Origin: Photorhabdus heterorhabditis
GTDB taxonomy: Bacteria > Pseudomonadota > Gammaproteobacteria > Enterobacterales > Enterobacteriaceae
DNA length: 64,000 nt
Direction of reading: 5' to 3'
Assembly: GCF_018448905.1 (NCBI RefSeq)
Contig: NZ_RCWA01000006.1
Coordinates: forward strand, 62,001 to 126,000
Shown: piece by piece, positions 1-7,810 of the stretch
Layout of the letters: every line of letters begins with the position of its first letter
Numbering within the stretch: position 1 is the first letter of the stretch
Notes under the pieces: generated by a model
Database searches by the model: none
What the model was told of the DNA's origin: nothing
The model's input: the letters and a program-made list of their open reading frames with translations, nothing else
Program-made: the position numbers and the translations under genes

Positions 1-409
1 ACGCTAGATAAAAAAATTAAAAATAAAGCAGTGCCTACAAATTAAATAGACTTAAATGCAGTACTAAACAGCTCCAGACCCATCAAAACGGGTTTTCAAA
101 CTTTAGCCGACAAAAGCGGCCAGCTCTGATATCAGGCTGAAGGACATCACCGTAAAAAGTAATAAAGTTTACTTTTGTCGCTGATGCGATTTCGCACATC
201 TATAGTCCGGCTAATCCGATTTTCTCAAATCGTAACGAGTCTATAGCTCCAATTGGAGCTATAGCAAGTTGCGTACTGTCTAATGCCAGATCAGTTTAAA
301 ATCAGGCGGTTTATTTTCTACGGGAGATAAACGACAGACGAAAGTCTAGATTCAATCAATACACGACAGTGTCTGATTGTTGACTAAATTATGTGTATAG
401 GTACTAAAC
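1..409. other. Intergenic stretch without a recognisable gene
   Basis: No open reading frame with a credible ribosome binding site is seen here. The stretch is AT-rich and ends at the start of the gene at 410. Its one clear structure is a perfect palindrome at 241-264, listed separately. It probably contains the promoter and control region of the downstream gene, but I cannot place -35/-10 boxes with confidence. Confidence 0.5.
241..264. promoter_or_regulatory. Perfect 24-bp palindrome upstream of gene at 410
   Basis: Positions 241-264 form a perfect 12+12 palindrome with half-site CTATAGCTCCAA and no spacer. It lies about 145 bp before the start codon at 410 and has no T-run after it, so it is more like a dimeric regulator site or a cruciform than a terminator. 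The role is inferred from symmetry alone. Confidence 0.45.
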
Positions 410-1315
410 ATGACAACTTTAAACCCCAAAGATAACCATGCCCTCGCGTTAGCCCTGTCTCAAACTTATGCAAGCATCTATGGCGAAGCTAAGTCTGAGG
501 AAATCTATAAAGACCTGCGAAACGCTTTCAATGATGAAAATAGTGACGCAGAATTTGCAGTAGTATTTCAGCGGGATAAAGCAATAGTGTTAAAGCTTAA
601 TGCGTTAACTCCGTTGCAAAGCATTGGCAATATGGTTTCTATAAACAGTAAATATTACCATGTGAATTGCAAGAAATTAGATGTTAAAGAAATTGATTTT
701 AACAAAGAGGTAGAAATGCTGCGATCTTTTCCTGTTATCCGTATGGTAAAAGACAAAAAAGAGTTTAATAAAAAAGTTAGCGAACAATTTGAGTCTTTTG
801 GTCTGAACGAATATTTAAATGCTGAAGACCTTCATTACTCATTTGCTAAAGCTAAAGAGTTAAATAATGAACGTCTGAGTGCATGGTTGGCTGATATTAT
901 CGACAAGCAACGCAAATATATTTTGCGTGAGCATTTCGTTAAGGTTTCTGAAGCACACTATGATTCACTCGACGATTTCAACAATGCAGTACGCCCTTTG
1001 ATGTTAGAACTTGGTTTTCCTGAAGAGTTGGTGAATCATTCATTTAACTCACTGAAACTTCATGATTCGAAATCTTGGGATTATACAGTTGCTAAGCAAA
1101 TCGAATTTCTCGCTAAAAAGGAATATTACCTTATAGAGGAACGTATCAAACTTGAAGCTCTCAAAGAGAAATATAAGGTTTTATCTGACGATGATGCTAA
1201 AGATACGAAAAACGATTCAACTAACAAACGCAAAATAGGTTTTAATGTCTTTAAGATTATTGGCTATGTGTTTTGGTTATTGCTTAATAAATTTATTTTC
1301 CATTCTCATGAATAA
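410..1315 (+). CDS. Hypothetical protein with C-terminal membrane segment
   Basis: This is a 301-residue protein that I do not recognise. The first ~250 residues are charged and soluble-looking, rich in Lys and Glu, with a helical stretch around residues 225-255 that could be coiled coil. A KDTKNDSTNKRK-type basic linker precedes a hydrophobic segment near residues 277-294 (FNVFKIIGYVFWLLLNKFIF), suggesting a tail-anchored membrane protein with the body in the cytoplasm. The ATG at 410 is preceded by a weak TAGG motif. The gene is AT-rich compared with the siderophore operon. It stands alone, with decayed genes after it. No function is proposed. Confidence 0.7.
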   Translation: MTTLNPKDNHALALALSQTYASIYGEAKSEEIYKDLRNAFNDENSDAEFAVVFQRDKAIVLKLNALTPLQSIGNMVSINSKYYHVNCKKLDVKEIDFNKEVEMLRSFPVIRMVKDKKEFNKKVSEQFESFGLNEYLNAEDLHYSFAKAKELNNERLSAWLADIIDKQRKYILREHFVKVSEAHYDSLDDFNNAVRPLMLELGFPEELVNHSFNSLKLHDSKSWDYTVAKQIEFLAKKEYYLIEERIKLEALKEKYKVLSDDDAKDTKNDSTNKRKIGFNVFKIIGYVFWLLLNKFIFHSHE

Positions 1316-1371
1316 CCTGAAAATGGAGGATCTTTACAGGAGCTTCTCTTTTATATAGAGAGGAGTAGAAC

Positions 1372-1574
1372 ATGACATTTCTTGGAAATATAAACAAAGT
1401 GTTGGTATCAGGCATTGTCATTTGTATGCTGGAGATATTGCATTACTGATTAAACGGGTAAACAAGCGGAAAGTGGTGACAGAGGATGATGAAACGGATA
1501 TTGAATGTATTATCCAGATCAAAGTTCCTCCAGAATTACGGGAAGTAAGTTTTATAGATGTACAAACTGGATAG
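1372..1574 (+). pseudogene. Short broken gene remnant
   Basis: A strong GAGGAG ribosome binding site precedes ATG 1372. The frame (MTFLGNINKVLVSGI...) stops at 1449 after 25 codons. A second frame picks up with YAGDIALLIKRVNKRK and runs to the TAG at 1572-1574, giving about 45 more residues. The two pieces read best as one small protein broken by a frameshift. The parent family is not recognised, so a real 25-residue peptide followed by unrelated sequence remains possible. Confidence 0.35.
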
Positions 1575-1616
1575 GTTTGGTCAACCAAATTCTAAACAGA
1601 ACTGATACCCCCCAAT

Positions 1617-1663
1617 AAGGGAGCAATCCCTTACCATGGGATTCTCCCTATGGGATTCCCATG
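1617..1663. repeat. Cluster of short hairpins and a 9-bp direct repeat
   Basis: AAGGGA/TCCCTT forms a hairpin at 1617-1632. CATGGGA (1635-1641) can pair with TCCCATG (1657-1663). ATGGGATTC occurs twice in between (1636-1644 and 1650-1658). An A-rich stretch follows rather than a T-run, so a simple terminator is not supported on this strand. Confidence 0.4.
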
Positions 1664-1679
1664 CAAATAAAAAAGGCTT

Positions 1680-2172
1680 TTATAGATGAACATCAAATGG
1701 ACTTTTCGATCTGATTAAAGAACCTGATGATAACCAGCCGGATGATTTATCATTCGGTATTAATATTTAGCCGGCCTCTGGCAGAAAAGGTGATCGTAGT
1801 TGTATCTGATGGTTAAATCCTTCGTTTCCTGTTATTAGGAAATGAGAAAGATATTATCAAGACAAAATGGATAGATTTTTTCTTTCGCAGAGGATGGTAA
1901 TTATATTCATGTTGTAAATTCCTGACCTAATAAGGACTTCGCTGAATATTTTCATATACCTTTTAAAAGTGTCAGCCAAATCCGTCAGACTAGGACATTT
2001 CTGCTCCGGCTGTAATACAGGAAGCAGAGTTTTAGGCGTTGAAGTCGCAGGAATTGGTATTGCCACTGAAATTGTAGAAGATTTTTCAAAAGAATCATTT
2101 GTTGTAGTCAATGACCTGTCACAACTCACCAATTCTATAAGAGATTTGGTGTTTAAAGTGCTGGCGTCGTAA
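1680..2172 (+). pseudogene. Decayed VWA-domain protein gene
   Basis: Several frames together resemble a von Willebrand factor A domain protein. One frame contains LAEKVIVVVSDG followed by a stop; the Dxx-type segment VIVVVSDG is the usual central strand and metal-site region of VWA proteins. Downstream, 1969-2172 reads GVEVAGIGIATEIVEDF...VVVNDLSQL, which matches the C-terminal part of such domains. An upstream piece (LIKEPDDNQPDDLSFGINI) ends in a stop at about 1768-1770. The reading frame is broken at least twice, so no full product is expected. The family assignment rests on the motifs only. Confidence 0.5.
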
Positions 2173-2184
2173 CTAATAAACTAC

Positions 2185-2220
2185 TCCCGATTGGGGCATA
2201 TAGTCCCCAACCGGGATCTT
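2185..2220 (+). terminator. Rho-independent terminator-like hairpin
   Basis: TCCCGATTGGGG (2185-2196) pairs with CCCCAACCGGGA (2205-2216) with one G-T pair, around an 8-nt loop, followed by a T-rich tail. It lies just after the VWA remnant and before the gene at 2252. Confidence 0.65.
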
Positions 2221-2251
2221 TTGCTCTTTGAAGGACGTAAGGAGCAAACGT

Positions 2252-2473
2252 ATGGCGAATATAAAACAATACCGTATAGAGATAAAAGACAGCGGCAAAC
2301 AGCAGGAAGCCAATATTTTCATTCGGGAGGGTGAAGAGGTTGATGGAGCACTTCCAAAAGAGATAACAGTCAGAAGGGTTATGTACCCCGCAGGCGATCT
2401 CAATAAGAAAGAAGTGCTTGTTGATCGTTTTATCCGAAAGCTTGAGAGTAACGGTTTCAAAAAAGAAGTCTAA
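2252..2473 (+). CDS. Small hypothetical protein, 73 aa
   Basis: The start is ATG 2252, chosen because AAGGAG lies 7-12 bases upstream; the longer frame from 2228 has no such site. The product is a 73-residue soluble protein beginning MANIKQYRIEIKDSGKQQ, with a predicted mix of strands and a basic C-terminus (DRFIRKLESNGFKKEV). No known domain is recognised. It sits between a terminator and a long hairpin, directly ahead of the primase-like gene at 2592, so a role in the replication or maintenance of the same element is possible but not shown. Confidence 0.6.
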   Translation: MANIKQYRIEIKDSGKQQEANIFIREGEEVDGALPKEITVRRVMYPAGDLNKKEVLVDRFIRKLESNGFKKEV

Positions 2474-2517
2474 GTTAACGGGATGGCTTTTACAGCATCC
2501 CTCATTCATTATCTGCG

Positions 2518-2570
2518 TTGTGGGTTTCTTTATGTCTTCTGTATTTCAGAAGGCATAGTGAAACCCACAA
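2518..2570. promoter_or_regulatory. Long two-tier hairpin just upstream of primase-like gene
   Basis: TTGTGGGTTTC (2518-2528) pairs perfectly with GAAACCCACAA (2560-2570). Inside it, TATG pairs with CATA and CTTCTG pairs with CAGAAG around a TATTT loop, giving about 21 base pairs overall. It ends 21 bases before the start codon at 2592. It could be a terminator of the preceding gene, a leader structure, or a primase or replication recognition site; there is no terminal T-run on the plus strand. Confidence 0.5.
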
Positions 2571-2591
2571 TGCTAGTTAAGAGAGTACACT

Positions 2592-3848
2592 ATGACCTAC
2601 GCTGTTGCTGCATATCACGCGTCTCCTAAACAGACTAAACAAAGCTTGCAAGAACTTACTCAGGAACTAATAAATCGGGTTCACGCTCGAATTGTCGGTG
2701 TGAATAGTAGAGAGTTTGTTTTCTCTAAAATACCCACTTTTGCAAAAGCAGTTGATATAGCGCCTAACCAAATACCCTGTCAGTTTACTTGTGCAGGGAA
2801 AGCGAAGTTCCGCTTTTATGGTAAAGAAGCTTATACCGGTAGTACAATTCACAATGACTATCCGGTTAATAAGTTCTGCAATGGAGTTGATATTCTGGCC
2901 GAGTTTTATGGATTGTCCAACTATCAGACATGTAAACAAATATTGGCTGACTATTTTGGAGATGATATAAACGTGCCATTATCAGGCGCTGATATAAGAA
3001 ATATCCAGACTTACCAGAATATCGTTAAATCATCGGTCGAACTGACCGATGAAGAAATAGATAAACGGGTAAGAAAACTTGAAGCAGTTTATCACTATAC
3101 AAAACCAGTAACAGCTGATTCTGCGGTGTGGCGTTATCTCAGTAAGCGCGGCTTTAAACGCGTTTTGAATAAGCTGCCTAAAGATATCGGTTGTAATCCC
3201 AAGTTATATTACTGGGACAAGGCGAATGAAAAAGGGATTCAAATGCCTGCAATGGTTTCGATTTATCGGGACAATAAAGGTAAGAATCTGACTATTCACC
3301 GCACTTTTCTGGAAAGAAATGGTGATGGGGCAAAAGTTGATTGTCCAAAAATGATGATGAAACCGTCAGCTAATATGACTGGCGGGGCGATTCATCTTTA
3401 TGAACCACACTATGATCAGGCTTCTAAAGTCTGGACCTTGGGTGTTTCAGAAGGTGTTGAAAACGCGTTGTCAGTAGTAGAGGCGACATCTATTCCATGC
3501 TGGGCTGCAAGTTCTGCATGGTTTATGGAATACGTTGAGATACCGGACAATATTCTGCCTCCCCCTAATGTGAAAGCCATCAACTTTTACATATGGGCGG
3601 ATAAGGGGCGTGCGAATGAACAAGGTGTTTATGTCGGGTTAGAAGCAGCATTAGCTCTGAAAACCCGTATGACCGCGCTGTTTGAAAAGCGCTTTCCGGC
3701 TGCACAGCTGACGATTGAGGTCTTCGAACCAGTACAACCGATTCCCGAAGGGAAGAAGGGGATTGACTGGAACGATGTGCTGCTATCTAAGGGAGCTGAG
3801 GGATTTCCGGTTTGTTGGGCTTCTGAATTACTCGACCAGCTGAAATAA
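2592..3848 (+). CDS. Toprim/primase-like replication protein
   Basis: This 418-residue protein resembles phage- and plasmid-type primases with a Toprim domain and no helicase domain. An N-terminal region contains QFTCAGKAKFRFYGKEAYTG near residue 60. The central part has YWDKANEKGIQMPAMVSIYRDNKGKNLTIHRTFL-type sequence, seen in Toprim-containing plasmid primases, and LGVSEGVENALSV near residues 292-304 fits the catalytic Toprim Glu motif (EGVE.AL). An acidic WADKGRANEQG motif follows near residue 336, then a C-terminal GIDWNDVL motif near residue 397. It would make RNA primers on the element's DNA. A weak AAGAGAG site precedes the ATG. A terminator follows directly. Confidence 0.7.
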   Translation: MTYAVAAYHASPKQTKQSLQELTQELINRVHARIVGVNSREFVFSKIPTFAKAVDIAPNQIPCQFTCAGKAKFRFYGKEAYTGSTIHNDYPVNKFCNGVDILAEFYGLSNYQTCKQILADYFGDDINVPLSGADIRNIQTYQNIVKSSVELTDEEIDKRVRKLEAVYHYTKPVTADSAVWRYLSKRGFKRVLNKLPKDIGCNPKLYYWDKANEKGIQMPAMVSIYRDNKGKNLTIHRTFLERNGDGAKVDCPKMMMKPSANMTGGAIHLYEPHYDQASKVWTLGVSEGVENALSVVEATSIPCWAASSAWFMEYVEIPDNILPPPNVKAINFYIWADKGRANEQGVYVGLEAALALKTRMTALFEKRFPAAQLTIEVFEPVQPIPEGKKGIDWNDVLLSKGAEGFPVCWASELLDQLK

Positions 3849-3857
3849 AAGGTAACT

Positions 3858-3885
3858 CCCCTGCATTTGCAGGGGTTTCCCTTTT
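3858..3885 (+). terminator. Rho-independent terminator after primase-like gene
   Basis: CCCCTGCA (3858-3865) and TGCAGGGG (3868-3875) form a perfect stem with a TT loop, followed by TTTCCCTTTT. It lies 10 bp after the stop codon of the primase-like gene. Confidence 0.85.
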
Positions 3886-4371
3886 ACGAGGAAAAATCTA
3901 CTGTTGTACATAAATATGTAATTGCTGAACTTAAAGTTACACTCAGTTTGCCTCAGAACAATTCTGGAATTTTAACTTTATAAGATATATATATACCCAA
4001 TAGATTTCAAGATGCATCGCGACGGCAAGGGAGCGAATCCCCGGGAGCATAGCTAACTATGTGACCGGGGTGAGAGAGTGCAGCCAACAAAGAAGCAACT
4101 TGAAAGATAACCGATATATCTGAAAGGCTTATTCGTACCTACAATACGTTATCTGATGTGTCTATGGCGTAGTATCGGGTTCAAGAGGTCAAGGTCAATG
4201 ACAATTTATTCGCTAAAGATAATAGCTGAAGAGGAGTATGACTCCTTTCATCAGGAATGAAGATATGTTCATTGATGCCGATGATGATGTCAGCGAAGCT
4301 TACTCGACTATGACACTTACGCCAGTTATGACGTAGATGGCAAATTCAGTCTTTCAGAAAGGAGGGGGTAC
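3886..4371. other. Gene-poor stretch with a dispersed repeat and decayed sequence
   Basis: Apart from the repeat at 3989-4117, no intact gene is seen. Short readable pieces around 4200-4360 (for example acidic ADDDVSEAYSTMTL) suggest an eroded coding region but cannot be assigned. A strong GGAGGGGG ribosome binding site lies at the end, ahead of the small frame at 4372. Confidence 0.4.
3989..4117 (+). repeat. Dispersed MITE-like repeat, copy 1
   Basis: About 129 bp running from TATATACCCAATAGATTTCA to AACTTGAAAGATAACCGATA. The ends form an imperfect inverted repeat (TTTCAAG near each end). It is nearly identical to the copy at 9054-9182, and a shortened inverted copy lies at 8217-8301. No coding capacity is present. 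It looks like a non-autonomous mobile repeat of the sort scattered in Photorhabdus and Xenorhabdus genomes. Confidence 0.85.
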
Positions 4372-4494
4372 ATGTCTGAAATGGTATGTCAGCTTCTATC
4401 TGATTTAGGCGGACTTAATAGGAAAACAGCATACGTTCCCCTTATTACACTTTTAAAACGCGGATTCCGCGTTTTTTTGCCTACAGAAAAGTAA
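4372..4494 (+). CDS. Possible 40-aa protein overlapping a terminator
   Basis: A very strong AAAGGAGGGGG ribosome binding site precedes ATG 4372, and a 40-residue frame follows (MSEMVCQLLSDLGGLNRKTA...VFLPTEK). However, a strong intrinsic terminator hairpin lies inside the last third of the frame. Either the frame is the truncated end of an older gene or the terminator is fortuitous. The conflict is not resolved by sequence alone, so confidence is low. Confidence 0.3.
   Translation: MSEMVCQLLSDLGGLNRKTAYVPLITLLKRGFRVFLPTEK
4455..4478 (+). terminator. Intrinsic terminator
   Basis: AAAACGCGG (4455-4463) pairs with CCGCGTTTT (4467-4475) around ATT and runs on into further Ts. The shape is typical of a Rho-independent terminator, or a bidirectional one given the A-run before it. 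Confidence 0.7.
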
Positions 4495-4560
4495 AAACCC
4501 CCTCAATCTGTCCCTGCCTAGGAAAGCGTGTACGTATAATGTCCATGAACAGGAGGGGCT

Positions 4561-4773
4561 ATGCTATTCACACACACAAGTTTCAATATAGAAAAATTGC
4601 TTTCTACCGCAGATGATAATTTATTTGAATATATCTTTGAGCGGCCTGCTGATGTGGTGAGAGCTGATTTAACTGAAAAGCTGAGGGCGGGAATTAAAAT
4701 TACCACCAACGTGAAGTGCGATAATTTCTGTACCATAAGAGGATGTCAAGGTCATAAGATGGAAGACTGGTAG
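4561..4773 (+). CDS. Small hypothetical protein, 70 aa
   Basis: ATG 4561 follows an excellent CAGGAGGGG ribosome binding site at 4549-4557. The 70-residue product starts MLFTHTSFNIEKLLSTADDN and has a charged middle (ERPADVVRADLTEKLRAG). Three Cys near the C-terminus (KCDNFCTIRGCQGH) could bind metal. No family is recognised. It lies 86 bp before a membrane-protein gene in the same direction. It is probably real because of the ribosome binding site, but its role is unknown. Confidence 0.55.
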   Translation: MLFTHTSFNIEKLLSTADDNLFEYIFERPADVVRADLTEKLRAGIKITTNVKCDNFCTIRGCQGHKMEDW

Positions 4774-4859
4774 CTTATTTCGGTACGGACGTAAAATAAT
4801 ATTGTTACAACCCCTGATTCTAGCAGCTTAATTCTAACAAAAATAACTTTGGAACGGCT

Positions 4860-5444
4860 ATGCAATCAACTTTAGATTATCTGACCTACGGAATTACAGC
4901 TGTTGTTTTTTTGTCAATCTATTTGGAAGGGCGGAGGACCCGATATCCGCGCATACTTTTTTATTTCAGCCTTGTGTTGTTGGCCGCTCTGGTTGTTATC
5001 GGTGGACTTAACTGGTGGCTTTACCGGTCGTTTTACGGGTTAATGATTGTCGCTTTCACGGTATATGCTCTGATTGGCACTCGGTTCAGATTGATGGTGT
5101 ATTCATTACGGTTCAGTAAGCTGGTTGCCAACCTGAAAGATTGTGTGGAACAGGGGAAGCGGGTCATTCTGGTGTTGCCCGACAATGCTGAAGAAAAACA
5201 GGTACTGCTCAGTCTGCTCGCTGAGAAGATCCCCGCAGGCCAATATCTTTACACTCCATTTGCTCTCGGTCTGTCATCCAGTGATGTCAGTAACCAGCTA
5301 ATCGCATTAAATGACCTTAATAACGGCTATGTGCTGGCCTGCGAAGACCAACTACAGTCCCGTACTTGGTTGAATCTGGTTGAAAATGGAGAACCTGAAA
5401 CCTCTATTGCTGTGAACTTCCATCACATCCCTGATTTAGCGTGA
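4860..5444 (+). CDS. Hypothetical inner-membrane protein
   Basis: This 194-residue protein has three likely membrane segments in its first ~80 residues (around 8-22, 31-50 and 55-72). A cytoplasmic domain of about 110 residues follows. That domain begins with FSKLVANLKDCVEQGKRVILVLPDN, which could be an alpha/beta fold, but it has no Walker or other catalytic motif. GGAACGG lies just upstream of the ATG. It is the first of a co-directional set (4860-7747) of unknown genes with short gaps. I do not recognise the family. Confidence 0.65.
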   Translation: MQSTLDYLTYGITAVVFLSIYLEGRRTRYPRILFYFSLVLLAALVVIGGLNWWLYRSFYGLMIVAFTVYALIGTRFRLMVYSLRFSKLVANLKDCVEQGKRVILVLPDNAEEKQVLLSLLAEKIPAGQYLYTPFALGLSSSDVSNQLIALNDLNNGYVLACEDQLQSRTWLNLVENGEPETSIAVNFHHIPDLA

Positions 5445-5450
5445 GATACT

Positions 5451-5777
5451 ATGACCATTAACAAAAATAGGTTAAACGACGTACCTGACATTGAGACGCG
5501 TAACCAGCAGCGAGATACGCCTCTGAGTCGAAAAGCTTGAAACCACCTTTTACGGACAAAAGAAATGTTCGTCAGGCGTGGTTTTACGGCGATTGAAAAC
5601 GAGAAAATCATTCTTGCGTATCTTGAAGAAAATATGCCTGTTGACATTGCATCGACATTTTTTGATCACCGACTAAAGAAGCAGATACAGGATTCGGTGA
5701 GATCTGAGCGGTACCAAACAGTTTTGCCTGCATGCCAAAATATGTTCTCATACAGTCAGGCTCACTCAAAGATATAG
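5451..5777 (+). pseudogene. Small gene interrupted by an in-frame TGA
   Basis: ATG 5451 opens a frame of 29 codons that ends with TGA at 5538-5540. The same frame continues without another stop to 5777, through NHLLRTKEMFVRRGFTAIENEKII. Changing that TGA to TGG (Trp) would give one continuous 108-residue protein, so a nonsense mutation is the simplest reading. The second part could be translated separately from ATG 5565, but no good ribosome binding site precedes it. The family is not recognised. Confidence 0.45.
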
Positions 5778-5780
5778 GCG

Positions 5781-6284
5781 ATGATAAAAGAGCAACCATC
5801 CATGGAACGATTCACCAAAGAACAAATTACGTTAGCTCTAACCTGCTGGCTTCTGTCTGATCCTGATTACCGGTGGGCAAGGACTATGTTTAATCCTGAG
5901 CGAAACAACCCGGCTAAAGAATCAAGATGTTTCTTCCGTTTTACCCTTAGTGAAAATGGGTTCGCTTCCGGAGAAAATGTGGGTGGCCTAGTTGTCTGTA
6001 CTTTTTCGTTTGATGGTACTGAGCTGGACAACGATGAGTTAACCCAATCTGAAGCAATGTCGATCCTTTTTGATAAGGTGATTAATGGTCTCCTGATGTT
6101 CACATCTGAATATCTTGAGATGAACGATAAGCTAGCGTACGAGCTCAAGGATCAGCTGATTGCATTTAATCAGCAAGAAGGGCGTCATATTGTGAATGGG
6201 TGGACAAGCAGCAACGATGTCTTGGAACAACTATTGCTTCCTCGGCTGATAATTTTCAGTCAGGATTCACGAATGCTGCATTAA
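5781..6284 (+). CDS. Hypothetical protein, 167 aa
   Basis: This soluble protein begins MIKEQPSMERFTKEQITLALTCWLLSDPDYRWARTMF and continues with a beta-rich segment (CFFRFTLSENGFASGENVGGLVVCTFSF) and helical C-terminal half. The start may be ATG 5781 or the internal ATG 5802, since neither has a strong ribosome binding site. It ends 7 bp before the next gene, which suggests co-transcription. No known domain is seen. Confidence 0.6.
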   Translation: MIKEQPSMERFTKEQITLALTCWLLSDPDYRWARTMFNPERNNPAKESRCFFRFTLSENGFASGENVGGLVVCTFSFDGTELDNDELTQSEAMSILFDKVINGLLMFTSEYLEMNDKLAYELKDQLIAFNQQEGRHIVNGWTSSNDVLEQLLLPRLIIFSQDSRMLH

Positions 6285-6291
6285 GGGGCCT

Positions 6292-6732
6292 ATGAAAAAC
6301 AAACTTTACCTCCTCGAATGGAAATTATGTTCGACCAGAGTCTGGTTAACTTGGCTGGTCCTGTGGGGAATGGCGAGTTTCACCCTGCTCAGTGCATTGA
6401 TGCTTACAAGGCATCTGATAGGAATAAATCTGCCCTATGAGTGGTTTTTGTTATGGCTCTTTCCGCCTGTATTGATAGGAATAAAGTGCAGATTGACCGA
6501 ACAGGGCAGCTATCTGTATCACAGCGTCCACTGGTTTAGTCTGCGCCTTTTTAGTTACAAAACGGCAGTGCTGGACGGTTACTGGTCTGTTGACAGGGTC
6601 GGTGGCCGGTACCGTATGAATAGGATCACGCGTGCAGGGAAAATCATACATTACCCGTGGCGTACCCGGGAAATACCGTTATTCATGCCCCCGAACGGAG
6701 CTGTATTCAAATCGTTTAAGGAATCGTCATGA
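6292..6732 (+). CDS. Hypothetical inner-membrane protein, 146 aa
   Basis: Two hydrophobic segments (about residues 17-37 and 45-63) are followed by an 80-residue basic domain containing YWSVDRVGGRYRMNRI. This architecture suggests a two-pass inner-membrane protein with a cytoplasmic tail. It starts 7 bp after the previous gene and overlaps the next start codon by an ATGA junction, so it belongs to the same transcript. The family is not recognised. Confidence 0.6.
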   Translation: MKNKLYLLEWKLCSTRVWLTWLVLWGMASFTLLSALMLTRHLIGINLPYEWFLLWLFPPVLIGIKCRLTEQGSYLYHSVHWFSLRLFSYKTAVLDGYWSVDRVGGRYRMNRITRAGKIIHYPWRTREIPLFMPPNGAVFKSFKESS

Positions 6733-6995
6733 CTCTCGAAGAATCGCTGCACAACGCAGCTCTGACAGGGCTACTCCATTTCAGACAGGTCGAAATCAAG
6801 GCAAGAGGAATAAGGAGGATTTACGCTATGTCTGATAAGCTACGCTCTTTAAGGGATCATATCTTCAGTTGCATTGACGATTTGTATAATTATTACCACC
6901 GAAATCAGTGTTCCTATGGGACTGGTAAAAATCAGAAAATAGCAGCGAAAGGAAACTTAATATGTTGTGGATCTCGACCGCCGTTGAAAACCTAG
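6729..6995 (+). CDS. Small hypothetical protein with two possible starts
   Basis: The frame opens at ATG 6729, overlapping the previous stop (ATGA), and gives 88 residues. An in-frame ATG at 6828 is preceded by a near-perfect AAGGAGG (6812-6818) and would give 55 residues (MSDKLRSLRDHIFSCIDDLYNYYHRN...). The strong internal ribosome binding site favours 6828, while the junction favours coupling at 6729; both may be used. It overlaps the start of the next gene by 34 bp. No family is recognised. Confidence 0.45.
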   Translation: MTLEESLHNAALTGLLHFRQVEIKARGIRRIYAMSDKLRSLRDHIFSCIDDLYNYYHRNQCSYGTGKNQKIAAKGNLICCGSRPPLKT

Positions 6996-7747
6996 GGAAA
7001 AGGGTATTCCGTGTTGCCGTATGGGCTACAAAGCATTGCTTGGAGGCTCATCATAAAATGGAATATACCGTCGATATGACCAGCGCTATCAATCCTAAAT
7101 CGCAAGATGAATTAAGGGTAGAGCTTCTGTGCGGCTTTTCATTTCTGCTAAGTCGGACCCATAAATTGGAACCTATGCGTGATGGCCGTCATCTTATGTG
7201 GCAAACAGCATCGACCCAGCTCCAGCATTTTCTCCTGAAAACCGAAGTGACAGACGATCTTCAAGAGTTGTTGGAGTATACACATACCCGCTTCTACGGT
7301 GTCAGAATGATGCCAATGCAATTAACTATGCGGAATGTAGCACTGTCTGAATCCAGTAAATCCTGGTACAAAACGAAATTACCTTACATCACGGTAAGAG
7401 AAGTCTTGAATTCACCTATTGGTGATATCGAAGTGACTCAGTCCGCTCTTGTTAAATTTGCGAAGCTGTGTATGCACGACGCAAATGCAGGTGCAATTCA
7501 TCTCTTACAAAAACGTCTGAATACTCCCGAACTGAAGGAATACCATCTCCCGGATGCAGTCAGAGAGCAGAAGATCCAGCGCAATGGTGCAACCGAATTT
7601 TGCATTTATTTTCATGCTCTCTTTCCAACTGTGAAATTTCAGCTAGTAAAAAGTTATGAATCTAACTGGCGACTGGTGGATGTATACAGCTTCGATCATC
7701 GTAAAAAACATCGGGCACAGGCAAAAATTAAAGTTCATAACGTGTAA
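6962..7747 (+). CDS. Hypothetical protein, 261 aa
   Basis: This is the last and longest member of the unknown cluster. AAAGG lies about 8 bases before ATG 6962. The protein has an N-terminal helical part (MLWISTAVENLGKRVFRVAVWATKHCLEAHH) that is amphipathic rather than a clear membrane segment. A mixed soluble body follows, ending in a basic tail (DHRKKHRAQAKIKV). No catalytic motif is recognised. A hairpin at 7811-7857 may end the transcript. Confidence 0.6.
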   Translation: MLWISTAVENLGKRVFRVAVWATKHCLEAHHKMEYTVDMTSAINPKSQDELRVELLCGFSFLLSRTHKLEPMRDGRHLMWQTASTQLQHFLLKTEVTDDLQELLEYTHTRFYGVRMMPMQLTMRNVALSESSKSWYKTKLPYITVREVLNSPIGDIEVTQSALVKFAKLCMHDANAGAIHLLQKRLNTPELKEYHLPDAVREQKIQRNGATEFCIYFHALFPTVKFQLVKSYESNWRLVDVYSFDHRKKHRAQAKIKVHNV

Positions 7748-7810
7748 GAGGTAATTATGGCACTGGTGTTAATGATGTGACTAATCGCTTATTGTCTCAA
7801 AGAGAACAAA

